Shown here: positions 45,777-55,486 of the stretch, piece by piece
Layout of the letters: every line of letters begins with the position of its first letter
Numbering within the stretch: the stretch's first letter is position 1
NCBI GenBank assembly: GCA_964348095.1
Contig: CAYGBK010000058.1
Span: 1-64,000 of the forward strand
Length of the DNA: 64,000 bases
From: WVXP01 sp964348095
Lineage (GTDB): Bacteria; Desulfobacterota; BSN033; WVXP01
Direction: 5' to 3'
The notes under the pieces: generated by a model
Database searches by the model: none
What the model was told of the DNA's origin: nothing
The model's input: the letters and a program-made list of their open reading frames with translations, nothing else
Made by a program: the position numbers and the translations under genes

Positions 45777-46940
45777 ATGATCGAGTTTGATGAAAACCAA
45801 AATCTTTCGGCCAAGGTAAAAATCATCGGGATCGGAGGTGGTGGCTGCAATGCCCTCAACACCATGATTGAGTATGGTCTCACCGGTGTTGACTTCATCG
45901 CAGCAAACACTGACGGTCAGGCCCTGGCTGCAAACAAGGCATCGATCCGGATCCAGCTGGGAGCTAGACTTACCAAGGGACTCGGCGCAGGAGCAAATCC
46001 ACAAATTGGAAGGCAGGCAGCCGAGGAGAGTGCTGATCAGATCCGAGATGTGCTGGATGGCGCCGACATGGTTTTTATCACATCCGGTCTGGGTGGAGGA
46101 ACCGGAACAGGAGGAGCACCTATTGTGGCAGAGGAAGCTAAAAAGCTGGGTGCTCTCGCCGTGGCAATCGTGACCAAGCCATTTCTCTTTGAGGGAAAGC
46201 AGAGAATGAAGCAGGCTGAGGAAGGGATCACTAATCTCAGGCGGGTGGCCGACACATTGATAACCATCCCAAACCAGAGACTTCTGGGTATTAGTGGCAA
46301 AAGCATGTCACTGTTGGAAACCTTTAAGAAGGCCGACGAAATACTCCTCCATGCTGCCAAGGGGATCTCTGACCTGATCACCGTTCCTGGTCTCATCAAT
46401 CTCGATTTTGCAGATGTTCGGACGATCATGTCTGAAATGGGAATGGCCCTCATGGGCACGGGCGTTAACTCTGGGGAGAACAGGTCTCTGGAAGCAGCAC
46501 AAGGAGCTATCTGCAGTCCCCTACTGGAAGATATCTCCATTAAAGGGGCCAAGGGGATTCTGGTCAATATATCAGGAAGCTCTGGTGTCACCCTCAATGA
46601 GGTCAATGAGGCCCTGACGCTAATCCAGAAGGAGGCCGACGAGGATGCGAACATCATCTTCGGCGTCGTTGTAGACGATTCCATGGGAGATGAGCTTCGT
46701 GTCACGGTCATCGCGACAGGTTTTGGGATGAGAGAGGAGAGTGTGGCCCACCATCTGGGACAAGTCCCCCCTGTTGCCCTTTCTCTCATTGATGAAAAGG
46801 ATGTTCCGACCTTTGTTCGAAGGAAAAGAGAGGAAGAACTCAAGAAGGTGGCCACAGGCGGCAAAAAGGTCGAGAGTTTTTCGGATTTCGACGAGGATCG
46901 ATTCGATCTGCCGACATTCATGAGAAAGCAGGCAGACTGA
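45777..46940 (+). CDS. ftsZ: Cell division protein FtsZ
   Basis: The tubulin-like GTPase that forms the Z-ring. The tubulin signature GLGGGTGTGGAPIVAE is near residue 107, VKIIGIGGGGCNALN at the N-terminus, and the C-terminal FtsA/ZipA-binding peptide is DRFDLPTFMRKQAD. A very short linker (about 40 residues) precedes that peptide. It lies 118 bases after ftsA behind GGAGGGG. Confidence 0.96.
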   Translation: MIEFDENQNLSAKVKIIGIGGGGCNALNTMIEYGLTGVDFIAANTDGQALAANKASIRIQLGARLTKGLGAGANPQIGRQAAEESADQIRDVLDGADMVFITSGLGGGTGTGGAPIVAEEAKKLGALAVAIVTKPFLFEGKQRMKQAEEGITNLRRVADTLITIPNQRLLGISGKSMSLLETFKKADEILLHAAKGISDLITVPGLINLDFADVRTIMSEMGMALMGTGVNSGENRSLEAAQGAICSPLLEDISIKGAKGILVNISGSSGVTLNEVNEALTLIQKEADEDANIIFGVVVDDSMGDELRVTVIATGFGMREESVAHHLGQVPPVALSLIDEKDVPTFVRRKREEELKKVATGGKKVESFSDFDEDRFDLPTFMRKQAD

Positions 46941-47023
46941 AGACTCCCAAGAGACGAAACAGCTGAAAAACAAACACCTCGGCCTTTCACCAGGTTTGGT
47001 TTCAACCGTGAAAAACGTGAAAG

Positions 47024-48709
47024 ATGTCCGACCGTTCTGTTCAGAGAACCCGAGAAATCCTAGAATCAGAAAGGGGAGCCGTCAAGAAAGAATGGGGTGG
47101 CAAAATCCCCATCTGTTTGATCTACCCAAATCATTACTATGTGGGAATGTCCAATCTGGGTTTCCAGACTATCTATGGCCTTCTTAACAATCATCCAGGA
47201 ATTGTCTGCGAAAGAGCGTTTCTTCCCACAAGGCAAGAGCTCGAGGTGCTCCAAAGACGAAAAAGACCGCTCCTATCCCTAGAATCTCGGAGACCTCTGA
47301 ACGATTTTGAAATACTTGCCTTCTCTATCTCCTTTGAAAATGACTTTATCAATCTTCTGACAATCCTCGATCTCGCAAGGATTCGACCTGAATCATCCGA
47401 ACGGAGGGACCGTGACCCCTTGATTGTCGCAGGTGGAGTGGCGACGTTTCTCAATCCAGAGCCGCTGGCTGATTTTATCGATGTGTTCCTTCTCGGTGAA
47501 GCCGAGGAGGTCCTCCAGGAGTTCATGGAGAGATACGACGAGGCTCGTCGGGCTCGAACCAATCGAGAGGAGTTTCTCCACGGATTGGTCAATTTAGAAG
47601 GCGTCTATGTGCCACGATTCTATGAGCCCCTCTACGACAGTGACGGCCTCATTCGTGAGGTCTCTGTGAGCTCCCCCGCCCCGAAACGTGTCAAGAGAAG
47701 ATTTGTCAAGGACGTCAATTCATTTCTGACCTCCTCGGTTATTATCACGCCCAACACGGAATTTGCCGATATGACTCTTCTCGAGGTCAACCGGGGCTGC
47801 GCCCGGGGATGTCTCTTCTGTTCAGCCTGCTTTCTTTACAGGCCCTTTCGAAACCGCTCCCTTGAGGCCCTGACAGCCGCCGCCGAAGAGGGACTCAGTA
47901 AGGGAATTCGAATCGGCCTCACGGGAGCAGCTGTTTCCGATCATCCCGATCTTGAATCTCTCTGCGATTTCATCACGGCGGCGAGAGGGCAATTCTCTCT
48001 TTCGTCGGTCAGGCTCGACAGGGTCACCGAGAGACTGGGGCGATCGTTGAGAATGGCAGAATTGAAGACAGTGGCCCTAGCTCCGGAGGCTGGATCTGAA
48101 CGATTGAGAACCCTGATGCACAAGGGCATTAAAGAGGAAGACATCTTCCGGGCTGTTGAAATTCTCCTGAAAAACGGTGTCCCTAATCTCCGGCTCTATT
48201 TCCTCATTGGTATTCCAACTGAGACCGAGGAGGATCTCGAGGCGATTGTTCAGCTGACTAGGAGAATCAAACGGCGAATGCTCCAATCGGTCAAGAACAC
48301 CCGTCGGTTGGGCAAAATAACTCTCAGTATCAACGGCCTGGTGCCAAAACCCGGAACCCCCTTTCAGTGGATTCCTTTCGAGACCGTGGGTAGTCTCCAA
48401 CGAAAACTCAAAGCCATAAAGAACGACCTTCGGAGAGAGCCCAATGTCGAGGTGACCCATGATGTTCCCAAGTGGGCCTACATTCAGAGCCTTCTTTCCA
48501 GGGGTGACCGAAGGGTGGGAAAGATTCTTCTGGCTGTTCACCACAATGGAGGAAACTGGAAACGGGCCTTCCGCGAGATCAACGTAAATCCGAATTTCTA
48601 TGTCTATAGGGAAAGAACCCGGCAAGAACTCTTTCCCTGGGATTTTATCGATCACGGGGTCAGTAAGGATCGACTGTGGACGCAGTATGTGCGCGCAGTT
48701 AAGAGATAG
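47024..48709 (+). CDS. Radical SAM protein with B12-binding-like N-terminal domain
   Basis: The 561-residue protein has the radical SAM cluster motif C259-x3-C263-x2-C266 in VNRGCARGCLFCSACF. Upstream, residues about 28-200 (IYPNHYYVGMSNLGFQTIYG, LIVAGGVATFLNPEP) resemble the cobalamin-binding-like domain of this radical SAM class. The C-terminal third holds LYFLIGIPTETEEDLEAI and SINGLVPKPGTPFQW. A gene of this type often follows ftsZ in delta-proteobacteria, but its substrate is unknown. Starts 83 bases after ftsZ; probably the last gene of the dcw transcript. Confidence 0.85.
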   Translation: MSDRSVQRTREILESERGAVKKEWGGKIPICLIYPNHYYVGMSNLGFQTIYGLLNNHPGIVCERAFLPTRQELEVLQRRKRPLLSLESRRPLNDFEILAFSISFENDFINLLTILDLARIRPESSERRDRDPLIVAGGVATFLNPEPLADFIDVFLLGEAEEVLQEFMERYDEARRARTNREEFLHGLVNLEGVYVPRFYEPLYDSDGLIREVSVSSPAPKRVKRRFVKDVNSFLTSSVIITPNTEFADMTLLEVNRGCARGCLFCSACFLYRPFRNRSLEALTAAAEEGLSKGIRIGLTGAAVSDHPDLESLCDFITAARGQFSLSSVRLDRVTERLGRSLRMAELKTVALAPEAGSERLRTLMHKGIKEEDIFRAVEILLKNGVPNLRLYFLIGIPTETEEDLEAIVQLTRRIKRRMLQSVKNTRRLGKITLSINGLVPKPGTPFQWIPFETVGSLQRKLKAIKNDLRREPNVEVTHDVPKWAYIQSLLSRGDRRVGKILLAVHHNGGNWKRAFREINVNPNFYVYRERTRQELFPWDFIDHGVSKDRLWTQYVRAVKR

Positions 48710-49046
48710 ATCTCCTGCGCCCCATCCGCCCCCAGTCATCGATATGTGAAACCGAACGGCAAATCATCCGTCGGTAACAGGATCGAGTCGAGATGACCCC
48801 GGCATTTTCTTCCCGTCAAAGGATCGAAATTCCCTCTCACCCCCGGTTCTCTCTACCTTAACGACATCATTCACGCCCAATTTTTCATTATATCTTAAGC
48901 ACTTACAGAACAAGAAGACCCCGCGTGCCCTCTTGGCATGAAAGCCGCAAAGCCGGAGTTCTGGCCGCCCATATTGGGGAACGATCGAACTTCCCAGGCG
49001 TCGACCAGAAAGAATCCTGATCTCTGAATCTGCCAGGACAGGCACA
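48710..49046. other. 337-base interval before the exported peptidase
   Basis: No gene is supported. A short stem GCCGG/CTGGC and the string GCCGCAAAGCC near 48950 recall part of the c-di-GMP-I riboswitch core, but the rest of that aptamer is not visible (see rejected items). TTTTTCATTATATC around 48880 might include a -10. Confidence 0.35.
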
Positions 49047-50420
49047 ATGTGGATAGAAAAGAGGAATGGGGTCGTCTTTTTCTTGATCTTCTGTCTGTTT
49101 GTCTTTTCTGTTCCGCCCCTATATAGCCTGGACCCCACGCCCCCTTCTACTGCAATGGATCTCGCGACCTATGAGGCCAAAAGAAGATTCGGAAATCAAT
49201 CGGCGTCACATTTCCTAAAAACCTTCACCGATCTCCAGGGGGCTCCAGCGGTTCATCTCTTTCTTGTCACAAAGGATCAAGAATCAATTCTCAAGAGCAC
49301 CGGAGAATCCATCGACAAGGGCCTGGCGATCCGTGACGAGGGTCAATCTTTGATCCTGAATGGCCACATTGAGGAAGGTCAAAGGCTCCTCGCCAGAAGC
49401 AAGGTGCTCGTCCTCCAAGAAAACGATTACGGCACCCTCATCATATCGGCGAAACAGGATGGGCCGGCCCTGATGGCCTTTCATCAAGGCCTTCCGACTT
49501 ACCTCATCGCAAGAACCGATGCAAAGGAAAGGGCAGAGATCTTCTCCAAAGGAGAGGAGGCCATACTGGTCGGCGTTCTCTATCTCTCTCCCCTTGATTA
49601 CTATTTTGAGTTCGAGGTGGGGGGTCAAAAGATCCTGGTGAGCCCTTTCGATTTGGAGGTTGTTCCGAGAGCCGACCTAGAAGGAAGGTTGAAACTCCGT
49701 CGGTCCCCGCTCGTCGAAGATCAGTTGGAATCCTCTTCCGAACCAACAGCCGCTGATCCGTATGAGCTTCAGGTTGACGACCTCGATGCGTCACGGCCTC
49801 TTGACCAATTTCCCAACTCCTCGATCGTCTCTGATGTTCCCGATTACAATCAACGGCCGTGGTTGACGAACAGCTGTGGACCGACGGCTGGAGCGACTCT
49901 GCTCGGTTACTGGGACGGGCACGGGTATGGTGATTTATTGGGAGGTCGAGGGACTTACGACGATGTCACCGATCTGATCGACGAGTTGTGCCAGACCATG
50001 AGCTGGGATCCCTCGATCGGTGTCTATTATTCTCAGATCCCCACCGGATTCAATGACGTCATCAATGACCGGGGATATGATATGGACATCAACACCCTCT
50101 TTGGAATCGACTCCCTCGGAACTGTCAAGCAAGAAATCGTCCAGGGACGACCCTTTATCTATGGAAGCCAGCAAAACCCATGGGGACAGGCCCATTACGT
50201 GGTCGTGGTCGGTTACCAGGGTAACTTTATTATCGTTCACGACAACTGGTGGTCCACCCCGCTTGACTATTTCGTGAATTGGGACGCTCTTGGCCATTAC
50301 GACGATATGATAACGGTTCTTGCACCCGAGGGGCAATTACTTCTCACCAGCGAGCCGCTCCCCTCTGGACTCGGAGGCGGAGGCGGAGGGTGCTTTATCT
50401 CTGCTGCCATCCAGAAGTAA
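49047..50420 (+). CDS. Exported C39-like cysteine peptidase with short CFI-type C-terminus
   Basis: A 457-residue secreted protein. A signal peptide is clear (basic MWIEKRNG then a hydrophobic run to about 27). Residues about 30-225 are an unrecognised domain. Residues about 262-425 are a papain/C39-like domain: the nucleophile Cys277 in LTNSCGPTAGATLLGYWD, His383 in GQAHYVVVVGY and Asp399 in VHDNWW. The protein ends GLGGGGGGCFISAAIQK, like the glycine-run CFIATAAYG tail (CFI-box) of many delta-proteobacterial exported proteins, but it stops before the usual membrane helix. Substrate unknown. Confidence 0.75.
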   Translation: MWIEKRNGVVFFLIFCLFVFSVPPLYSLDPTPPSTAMDLATYEAKRRFGNQSASHFLKTFTDLQGAPAVHLFLVTKDQESILKSTGESIDKGLAIRDEGQSLILNGHIEEGQRLLARSKVLVLQENDYGTLIISAKQDGPALMAFHQGLPTYLIARTDAKERAEIFSKGEEAILVGVLYLSPLDYYFEFEVGGQKILVSPFDLEVVPRADLEGRLKLRRSPLVEDQLESSSEPTAADPYELQVDDLDASRPLDQFPNSSIVSDVPDYNQRPWLTNSCGPTAGATLLGYWDGHGYGDLLGGRGTYDDVTDLIDELCQTMSWDPSIGVYYSQIPTGFNDVINDRGYDMDINTLFGIDSLGTVKQEIVQGRPFIYGSQQNPWGQAHYVVVVGYQGNFIIVHDNWWSTPLDYFVNWDALGHYDDMITVLAPEGQLLLTSEPLPSGLGGGGGGCFISAAIQK

Positions 50421-51040
50421 AGGTCCAAGATTCCTTCCTCTTGATACCCCAGGACTTTTCCCCACTTCTCCTCCTTGTGTCAACCTGGAAACCAGATAAT
50501 CAGCTCGGACAATGTGAAAGCAGAAATGCTAAACGCCATGACATTCCCATAGGATTTGTACGACGACTTGATCGACTTCAGCCAATCACTTTGACTTAGC
50601 CGTCGCAGTGTGGTTATTATCTTGATCGGGAAGAATTTACATCTCCATCATGTTGGTGAGGGATTGCGGTTTTCCTCACACGTGACCGCTGCCATTGAGC
50701 TGAGAACGTCCCCAAAAAGGCTCGCCATAGGGAGGGCTCATCAAGCGTAAGAGGAGGGTTGGTTCGAACCCGATGCCTGTTGACGATTCCTGGATGGGTG
50801 AGACTTCTCGGCCGAGCCTGACAACGGGGTAATCTCCTGTAAAGTGCGTTAATATCAGGGGTCGCTATCCAGGAAGAACTAAAAAAAATGCATGACAGCG
50901 GCCAGGTAGAGACGTCGCCCAACGAAGCGGTGGCCTCCGGTCCTGCCCCTAAAAACGAAGAATCGCGTTGAAAAGGGGACACCCATTGGGGTGAGAAAAT
51001 CACGTTGGATAAAGGAATCTAACAAAAGGGAGAGAGAAAG
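50421..51040. other. 620-base interval with no supported gene
   Basis: Reading all frames gives only short open frames without family resemblance, including a 128-residue leftward frame at 50617-51003 with no recognisable domain. One GGTTCGAACC string near 50760 looks like a tRNA T-loop but no acceptor or anticodon arm matches it. Decayed sequence is possible, given the broken gene that follows. Confidence 0.45.
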
Positions 51041-51948
51041 ATAAAAAGAATCTTATTCTTGTTGATTATTGTCCTCGGTGGCTCTTTGTCGCTTTTGCTA
51101 CGGCCTGACTCACATGGGGCCGCTCTCAAGAAGACCATCGCTGTTTCCCGCTTTGAAAACAAGAGCAGCTGGAGAGGCCAGTGGGCCCTCGATGACGGAA
51201 TGGCCGATCAGCTGACCGAGCCACTCGTCCATAGTGGGAATTTTGTTGTTTTGGAAAGACAAACCTTGGGTGACGTACTTGCTGAACAAAACCTCGCTGC
51301 CAGTGACAGAGCAGCAAAATCAAAAACCGCGCAAACGGGAAAGATCATACCCGCACAAATCCTCGTGACCGGCGCCATCACAGAATTTGAAGAATCAAGC
51401 GCCGGGGGCGCTGGCGGACTGCAAGTTGGGAAGCTAAAATTGGGAGGGAAAGGAAAGACGGCCCATGCGGGCCTGATCATTCGTCTCATCGATACAACCA
51501 CAGGCGAAATCCTCGATTCTCAGAGAGTCGAGGGCAAAGCAAAATCGGGTCCCCTCGACTTTGCTACGAGAATCAAGAATGTCTCCTTCGGTTCAGCAGC
51601 GTTCAAGAAGACGCCTCGGGCAAAGCGACACAGCAGGCCATCGATAATGCGGTAGCTTATGTTATATCCAAATCGGAGGGCCTTCCCTTTGAGGGGAAGA
51701 TCGTTATGGTAAAGGGGAAGAAGGTCTATCTCAAAGTGGGCGAAAGAAATGGCGTCCGGGGAGGGGATAGTTTTCTTGTCTATCGGTAGGGAGAGAGAAT
51801 CGTCGATCAGGATACCGGTGAAGTCCTAGGATCTGAGGAGGAGCAGATAGGCGCTGTGCGGGTGAGCCAAGCAAAGGAAAAGTTCTCGACGGCCACTCAG
51901 GTTCAGGGGCGAGAAATTCTAAAAGGGGATATCATAAGGTCAAAATAG
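51041..51948 (+). pseudogene. Broken CsgG-family lipoprotein-like gene
   Basis: The reading frame encodes a CsgG/curli-assembly-type periplasmic protein: a hydrophobic signal, KKTIAVSRFENKSSW, FVVLERQTLGDVLAEQNLA, AQILVTGAITEFEE. Three lesions are seen. The natural start, behind GGGAG, reads ATA at 51041 instead of ATG (TTG 51059 is the next start). A one-base loss at about 51617 shifts frame in the middle of T-P-L-G-K-A-T. In the resumed frame a TAG at 51787 replaces what should be a Lys before GERIVDQDTGEVLG. The distal frame then runs cleanly to TAG at 51946. Sequencing error could explain one lesion but hardly all three. Confidence 0.75.
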
Positions 51949-52070
51949 GCGTCCCGGTGGCATCCAAGACATCGGTGATGGGTATCGGATTCTGGTAATG
52001 CAATCCACAGTTCTACCGTAATCACGTGGGGTTGAAACTCCCAGCAAAATCGTGTGAAAGGAGACAAGGA

Positions 52071-52574
52071 ATGAAGTTGATAGGCGGCATTGTCGTGATA
52101 ACCATGTGTCTAATAGCGGTTTCTGTGATGGCGGGAGCGACGGATTACAAAACCTGGATGCCGCTGCTTCCAGAAACCATCGGAGGAATGGGACGGTCCG
52201 GAAAACCCGATGGGGTCAACATGGAATCGAGTGGCCAGGCTTGGTCAGCCCTCCACCAGAGATACGAAAGCGATGGCTCAGAAAGATATGTCGAGTTTAA
52301 TCTTTTCGGCGGTGACGCGCCGCAAATGGCGGGCTTCCAAACGATCACCACCATGAAGATTGAAACGGAAGATCAAATCATAAAGCCCGTTCAGGTCAAG
52401 AAATACAAGGCGTCCCTCAATTTCGAAAAAAACGAAAAACGGGGGACATTGATAATTTCATTGGGTGAGAAGATGATGGCCGTCCTTGAGGCCGGACCCA
52501 TTACCCAAGAATCGCAACTAATGAAACTGGCAGAGGAACTCCCACTCGACAAGTTCGCTGCACTGGCAAAATAA
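52071..52574 (+). CDS. Small exported protein of unknown function
   Basis: A 167-residue protein with a signal peptide (MKLIGGIVVITMCLIAVSVM then AGA) and a mature domain beginning TDYKTWMPLLPETIGGMG. The mature part looks like a mixed alpha/beta periplasmic domain with no cysteines. I do not recognise the family. The ATG at 52071 has AAAGGAG in front, better than the longer frame from 52026. It follows the csgG remnant and may have been expressed with it. Confidence 0.75.
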   Translation: MKLIGGIVVITMCLIAVSVMAGATDYKTWMPLLPETIGGMGRSGKPDGVNMESSGQAWSALHQRYESDGSERYVEFNLFGGDAPQMAGFQTITTMKIETEDQIIKPVQVKKYKASLNFEKNEKRGTLIISLGEKMMAVLEAGPITQESQLMKLAEELPLDKFAALAK

Positions 52575-52839
52575 GTCCCTATTGGGCTATCGGGCGTTAA
52601 GGGGACAGCAACACAGGGAGAACGAGTAAACTCATCGATTCAAATCCAGGATGTTTCCCGGTCCGGGGTGGCCTGCTCGGAATTGATTCGATTGCAGTCA
52701 CGGAGGATTTCGTCGAAAAGAGGCGACTGGCACGACCCCTTCCCACTGAGATGCGAGCGAAGAGAACCCCCCTTGGCTAAATCTTCGATCCGTGATTCCG
52801 CACCCCCCTGTGTCGATGCTCCCAGCCCGTTGGTTCCGG

Positions 52840-53937
52840 CTACTGGCCTCTGTCAATCCACCCGCCCCCGAGGACCCTATCGCCTTCATAGAAAACAACG
52901 GCCTGTCCAGGAGTGATCGCCTTCTGGGGGACCTCGAATCGGACCGTCACGCGATTCTTTCCTGCCGAATTAACAACAGCGTCAGCCCCCGGGTGGTTGT
53001 ACCGGATTTTTGCCTTCACACGCCGGGGTTCTGATAGGGATTCTAACCCGATCCAGTTGACCCCAGATGCGAGGCATCGGTCCTTGAGGGTCTCCTCCTC
53101 CGATCCCACGGTTACCTGATTGGTGGTTCGATCAATATCTACAACATAGAGAGGATAACCGAGAGCAAGGCCCAATCCCTTTCTCTGCCCGATAGTAAAA
53201 GACGATACCCCATTGTGTGTTCCGAGTTTTCTGCCTCGTGTATCAACAATCGAGCCCGAATCTCGTCTCTTTCCGAGTCGCCTCTCAATGAAGCGCCGAT
53301 AATCTCGCCCAGGAACAAAACAGATTTCCTGGCTGTCCGGCTTATCGGAAACCCGCAGGCCCATTTCCCGAGCGGTCCTTCTCACTCGATCCTTCTTAAG
53401 TCTTCCCAGGGGAAACCGGACGCGGGACAGCTGTTCCTGAGACAAAGAAAAGAGGACATAAGATTGGTCCTTGTTTGCGTCTACCCCCCTTCTCAGGTGA
53501 TAACGGTGGTTCTTGTCATCGTATTCAACACGAGCGTAGTGGCCGGTGGCGACGTAGTCAGCCTCTAAAGTCCGGGCCTTCTCCCACAGTCGTCCGAATT
53601 TCAACTTATCATTGCAAACGATACAAGGATTTGGGGTTCTCCCCTGAAGATACTCGTTACAGAAATAATCGATCACATCCTCATCGAATTCTTTCTCCAG
53701 GTTGACGACGTAGAAAGGAATACCCAGTTTCTGGGCGACTCTTCTTGCATCCTCCACCTCTGCGACCCCACAACAGCCGTGAGCGTAACTATTTGCATCT
53801 TCGAGTGAGTCCTGGGCCGCCCAGATACGCATTGTTACCCCGATGACGTCATGCCCCTCCTCGCGCAGAAGATGAGCAGCAACGCTGCTGTCAACACCTC
53901 CACTCATAGCAATGACAATCCTTTTTCGATTCTTCAT
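52840..53937 (-). CDS. mnmA: tRNA-specific 2-thiouridylase
   Basis: It thiolates U34 of Lys, Glu and Gln tRNAs. In the 365-residue enzyme the PP-loop SGGVDSS is at 12-18, the catalytic pair is Cys105 (TPNPCIVCND) and Cys206 (SQEICFVPG), and the C-terminal beta-barrel has FTIGQRKGLG. The frame is open from 54057 inside iscS, but the ATG at 53937 gives the expected MKNRKRIVIAMSGGVDSS start; its ribosome site is poor. Its sulfur donor gene, iscS, lies 49 bases upstream on the same strand. Confidence 0.95.
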   Translation of the reverse strand: MKNRKRIVIAMSGGVDSSVAAHLLREEGHDVIGVTMRIWAAQDSLEDANSYAHGCCGVAEVEDARRVAQKLGIPFYVVNLEKEFDEDVIDYFCNEYLQGRTPNPCIVCNDKLKFGRLWEKARTLEADYVATGHYARVEYDDKNHRYHLRRGVDANKDQSYVLFSLSQEQLSRVRFPLGRLKKDRVRRTAREMGLRVSDKPDSQEICFVPGRDYRRFIERRLGKRRDSGSIVDTRGRKLGTHNGVSSFTIGQRKGLGLALGYPLYVVDIDRTTNQVTVGSEEETLKDRCLASGVNWIGLESLSEPRRVKAKIRYNHPGADAVVNSAGKNRVTVRFEVPQKAITPGQAVVFYEGDRVLGGGWIDRGQ

Positions 53938-53986
53938 AACGGGGTTGGGGCAGCCCTCGGAGCCGCCCCTGGACCGTCGCAACCGC

Positions 53987-55171
53987 TCAGGTCTCTCTTC
54001 TTCTCTGAGTCCGGTAGGCCGGCGACATGGATCGGAGACGATGGATCGTTTCCACAAGGACAGCGGCCGTGACGTTTAGTTCGTCCTCAGTCGTCTCTCT
54101 ACCAAGAGAGAACCGGATGGCCCCCTGAGCACGCCTGGGTTGAAATCCCATGGCTAAAAGGACATGGGATTCTTCCAGAGACCCAGAGGCACATGCAGAT
54201 CCCGTGGAGACCGCAATGCCTTTCAGGTCCAGGTTCAGGATTACCGCCTCACCGTCGACATGATCGAAAGACAAGTTAAGGATATGGGGAACCCGATCTG
54301 ACGGATGACCATTCAAGCGGACTCCCTCGATCTGGGACTGGATAGTTTCCCAAAACCCATCCCGCAAATCCTTCTCTCTCGAAGAAACCTGGTCAATCTC
54401 CTCCGCCGCCAGCTCCATGGCCCTCGCCAGGCCTACAATGGCAGGGATGTTCTGGGTACCTGGACGGCGGTTCCACTCCTGATGCCCCCCCTGAAACAGC
54501 GGCTCAAAAGGTGTTCCTTTCCTCACATAGAGGACGCCGATTCCTTTTGGCCCATAAATCTTGTGTCCAGAGAGGGAGAGGAAATCCACCTTCAGATCGT
54601 TGACATTCACCGGGATTTTCCCGAGAGATTGAACGGCATCGGTGTGAAAGGGAATGTCTCTCTCACGGGCGATTGCACCGATCTCAGCGATGGGTTCAAT
54701 CGTTCCGACTTCATTGTTGGCGTGGATAACCGAAATGAGAGCCGTTTGATCCGTGATCGCCTTTTTGAGATCTTCAGGATCAATCTTTCCATTGCGGTCA
54801 ACAGGGAAGTATGTGACGTGAAAACCCTCCCGTTCCAGGTGTCGGCAGGTGCCCAGGGTTGCTAAGTGCTCAACTGAAGAGGTAATCACATGATTCCCTC
54901 GCCGACGGTTGCCCCAAAGTCCCCCTTTGATAGCCAGATTGTTCGCTTCCGTGCCACCGCTGGTAAAAACAATCTCCTCACCCATGGCACCCAGGATCCC
55001 TGCCACCTGTTCTCGTGAGTCCTCCAGAGCTTTTTTCGCGCGCTGCCCGAATGTGTGGAAACTCGAGGGATTCCCGAATACCTCCATGAAATAGGGCTGC
55101 ATCGCTTGGAGCACCTCGGACCGCATAGGCGTTGTGGCGCTGTAATCGAGATAAATAGCTTTCATCGTCAT
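53987..55171 (-). CDS. iscS: Cysteine desulfurase
   Basis: It removes sulfur from cysteine as a persulfide for tRNA thiolation and Fe-S assembly. In 394 residues, PLP is bound by Lys204 of LSGHKIYGPKG and the persulfide cysteine is Cys327 in STGSACASGSLEESHVL, on a long loop as in IscS/NifS group I. Neighbouring mnmA suggests a dedicated partner; the usual iscU, iscR and hscAB are absent here. ATG 55171 and ATG 55165 are both possible starts. Confidence 0.94.
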   Translation of the reverse strand: MTMKAIYLDYSATTPMRSEVLQAMQPYFMEVFGNPSSFHTFGQRAKKALEDSREQVAGILGAMGEEIVFTSGGTEANNLAIKGGLWGNRRRGNHVITSSVEHLATLGTCRHLEREGFHVTYFPVDRNGKIDPEDLKKAITDQTALISVIHANNEVGTIEPIAEIGAIARERDIPFHTDAVQSLGKIPVNVNDLKVDFLSLSGHKIYGPKGIGVLYVRKGTPFEPLFQGGHQEWNRRPGTQNIPAIVGLARAMELAAEEIDQVSSREKDLRDGFWETIQSQIEGVRLNGHPSDRVPHILNLSFDHVDGEAVILNLDLKGIAVSTGSACASGSLEESHVLLAMGFQPRRAQGAIRFSLGRETTEDELNVTAAVLVETIHRLRSMSPAYRTQRRRET

Positions 55172-55486
55172 ATTTCCCGGAATTTCTACAACCTATTGAA
55201 GTCATGGGTATTTTATCATAATCGATTCATCCTATCCACAGGGAGGTAACGTGGTGAAGTGAAGAAAGGGGAAGGATCAGGTCTCTCTGAGGAGGGGGTT
55301 TCTTGAGCCCTCGTGTAAGACTACTCTAAAGGCACGGTGAGATTTTTTGACGGTCATCTTCAGGCCCGAAGACCGCAGAAGGTTAGATCGAGAATCGTGG
55401 CCCCTAGCACGGTGTCGGGCATTCGCAGATATTCCTCCTCCATCTTTTGACCATGCCCGTTACCAGGTTTTGTCCTGGAGAGAAAC
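55172..55486. other. 315-base interval between the ferredoxin gene and iscS
   Basis: Both flanking genes point left. A short hairpin CCAGG/CCTGG near 55470 follows the NIL-ferredoxin gene in the leftward sense but lacks a T-tract. TAAAAT (leftward) near 55210 may be the -10 for iscS with no good -35. No gene is supported. Confidence 0.4.

Noticed and set aside
48895..49046. c-di-GMP-I (GEMM) riboswitch before the exported peptidase
   Set aside because: Only GAAA and CCGCAAAGCC resemble the aptamer core. The upstream CAGGGCAAACC-type segment, the GGCCTAA element and the 3' GTAGCCGGG-type segment are not visible and the P2 stem cannot be drawn as expected.
50730..50800. tRNA gene suggested by GGTTCGAACC
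   Set aside because: The T-loop and a wobble-rich T-stem can be drawn, but no matching acceptor strand, D-arm or anticodon arm exists upstream at the right distances.
50617..51003. 128-residue leftward open frame
   Set aside because: No ribosome site, no recognisable domain, and base composition by codon position does not look coding; probably chance.
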